Assembly: GCA_947504605.1 (NCBI GenBank) | Contig: CANNJE010000002.1 | Span: forward strand, 1-64,000 | DNA from: Chitinophagaceae bacterium | GTDB lineage: Bacteria > Bacteroidota > Bacteroidia > Chitinophagales > Chitinophagaceae | Direction of reading: 5' to 3' | Length of the DNA: 64,000 nucleotides | Part shown: positions 63,830 through 64,000 of the stretch, in pieces | Position numbering within the stretch: the stretch's first letter is position 1 | Layout: each line of letters opens with the position of its first letter | Program-made: the position numbers and the translations under genes | The notes under the pieces: generated by a model | Seen by the model: only the letters and a program-made list of their open reading frames with translations | Told to the model about the DNA's origin: nothing | Database searches by the model: none

Positions 63830-64000
63830 CTATACATGTTCTGGTTGTAATGACCAATGTTCCGGAGAACGCCATAAAGCACTTAGCAGTAACTCTCTCA
63901 TAAAATAAAATTCTTTTGGAAGTTTATCATACAGTTTAGCAAACAACTCTTCATGAGACAACAATTCCTGTTTCCATGGCTCACGGTCTATGGTGGTTAT
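63830..64000 (-). CDS. 3' end of an unidentified gene, cut by window edge
   Basis: An open frame enters from the right edge and stops with TAG at 63830, giving the last 56 residues. The segment is helical and aromatic-rich ([33 protein letters not shown], ending [12 protein letters not shown]) and looks like a real protein C-terminus, but I cannot assign a family from so little. The 243 bp between this stop and the AAE transporter start holds no gene that I can support. Confidence 0.55.
   Translation of the reverse strand: MTTIDREPWKQELLSHEELFAKLYDKLPKEFYFMRELLLSALWRSPEHWSLQPEHV

Noticed and set aside
1..64000. CRISPR array, insertion sequences or prophage
   Set aside because: No regularly spaced direct repeats, transposase, integrase or phage structural genes were found on either strand.

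Overview
The window is chromosomal DNA of a Bacteroidota bacterium, most likely of the Chitinophagaceae or a close relative. The evidence is the low GC content, the near absence of Shine-Dalgarno sequences, several -7 boxes of the Bacteroidota type TAnnTTTG, a SusC/SusD pair, a type IX secretion (T9SS) C-terminal sorting domain, and families typical of the phylum (DUF3575, GH3-like adenylating enzyme, DUF1800/DUF1501 pair, DUF5106/TlpA-like proteins). No insertion sequence, prophage, CRISPR array or rRNA was seen. One tRNA (Phe) is present.

Layout. 1-7.1 kb: fabG (cut by the window edge), a secreted beta-helix protein with a small lipoprotein, a GH3-like enzyme, lptB, an outer-membrane barrel protein and metF. 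7.3-17.6 kb: a parvulin-type chaperone and a thioredoxin-fold protein, rlmD, two adjacent rhomboids (the second lacks the expected active-site serine), a lipoprotein with a duplicated HGQPGH motif, a membrane-anchored EEP-family phosphohydrolase/nuclease, and cysS. 17.7-22.8 kb: a DUF1800/DUF1501 secreted pair, an AlkA-like glycosylase, a free-methionine-sulfoxide reductase and recX. 22.9-32.6 kb: a tightly packed four-gene minus-strand operon for cell-surface proteins (two paralogous FN3/TANFOR-like proteins, a giant 1839-residue PKD/Ig-like protein and a 576-residue outer-membrane barrel). I could not match this operon to a named system, and it is the best candidate in the window for something undescribed. 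32.9-42.6 kb: dnaN, a DUF2007 protein, kdsB, a PQQ-type sugar dehydrogenase, a methionine-type aminotransferase, manC, kdsD and recQ. kdsB and kdsD both serve Kdo synthesis, and lptB serves LPS export.

42.8-60.9 kb: an alcohol dehydrogenase, tRNA-Phe, a small hypothetical gene, then a complete beta-mannan utilisation locus. It comprises an eight-gene minus-strand operon (susC, susD, an IPT/TIG surface lipoprotein, a GH26 mannanase, a sodium:sugar symporter, a GH130 mannosylglucose phosphorylase, an AGE-family mannobiose 2-epimerase and a C4-dicarboxylate symporter). A divergent AraC regulator and two SGNH esterases, one of CE2 type, lie beside it. Together they suggest this route: surface deacetylation and cutting of (gluco)mannan to mannobiose, uptake, epimerisation to mannosyl-glucose, and phosphorolysis to mannose-1-phosphate plus glucose. 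A perfect 20-bp palindrome lies in the divergent promoter region. 60.2-64 kb: an arginyltransferase-like protein, a DUF2490 protein, an AAE-family transporter and the 3' end of an unidentified gene.

All functions are read from protein sequence motifs and gene order by eye. No database search was run.
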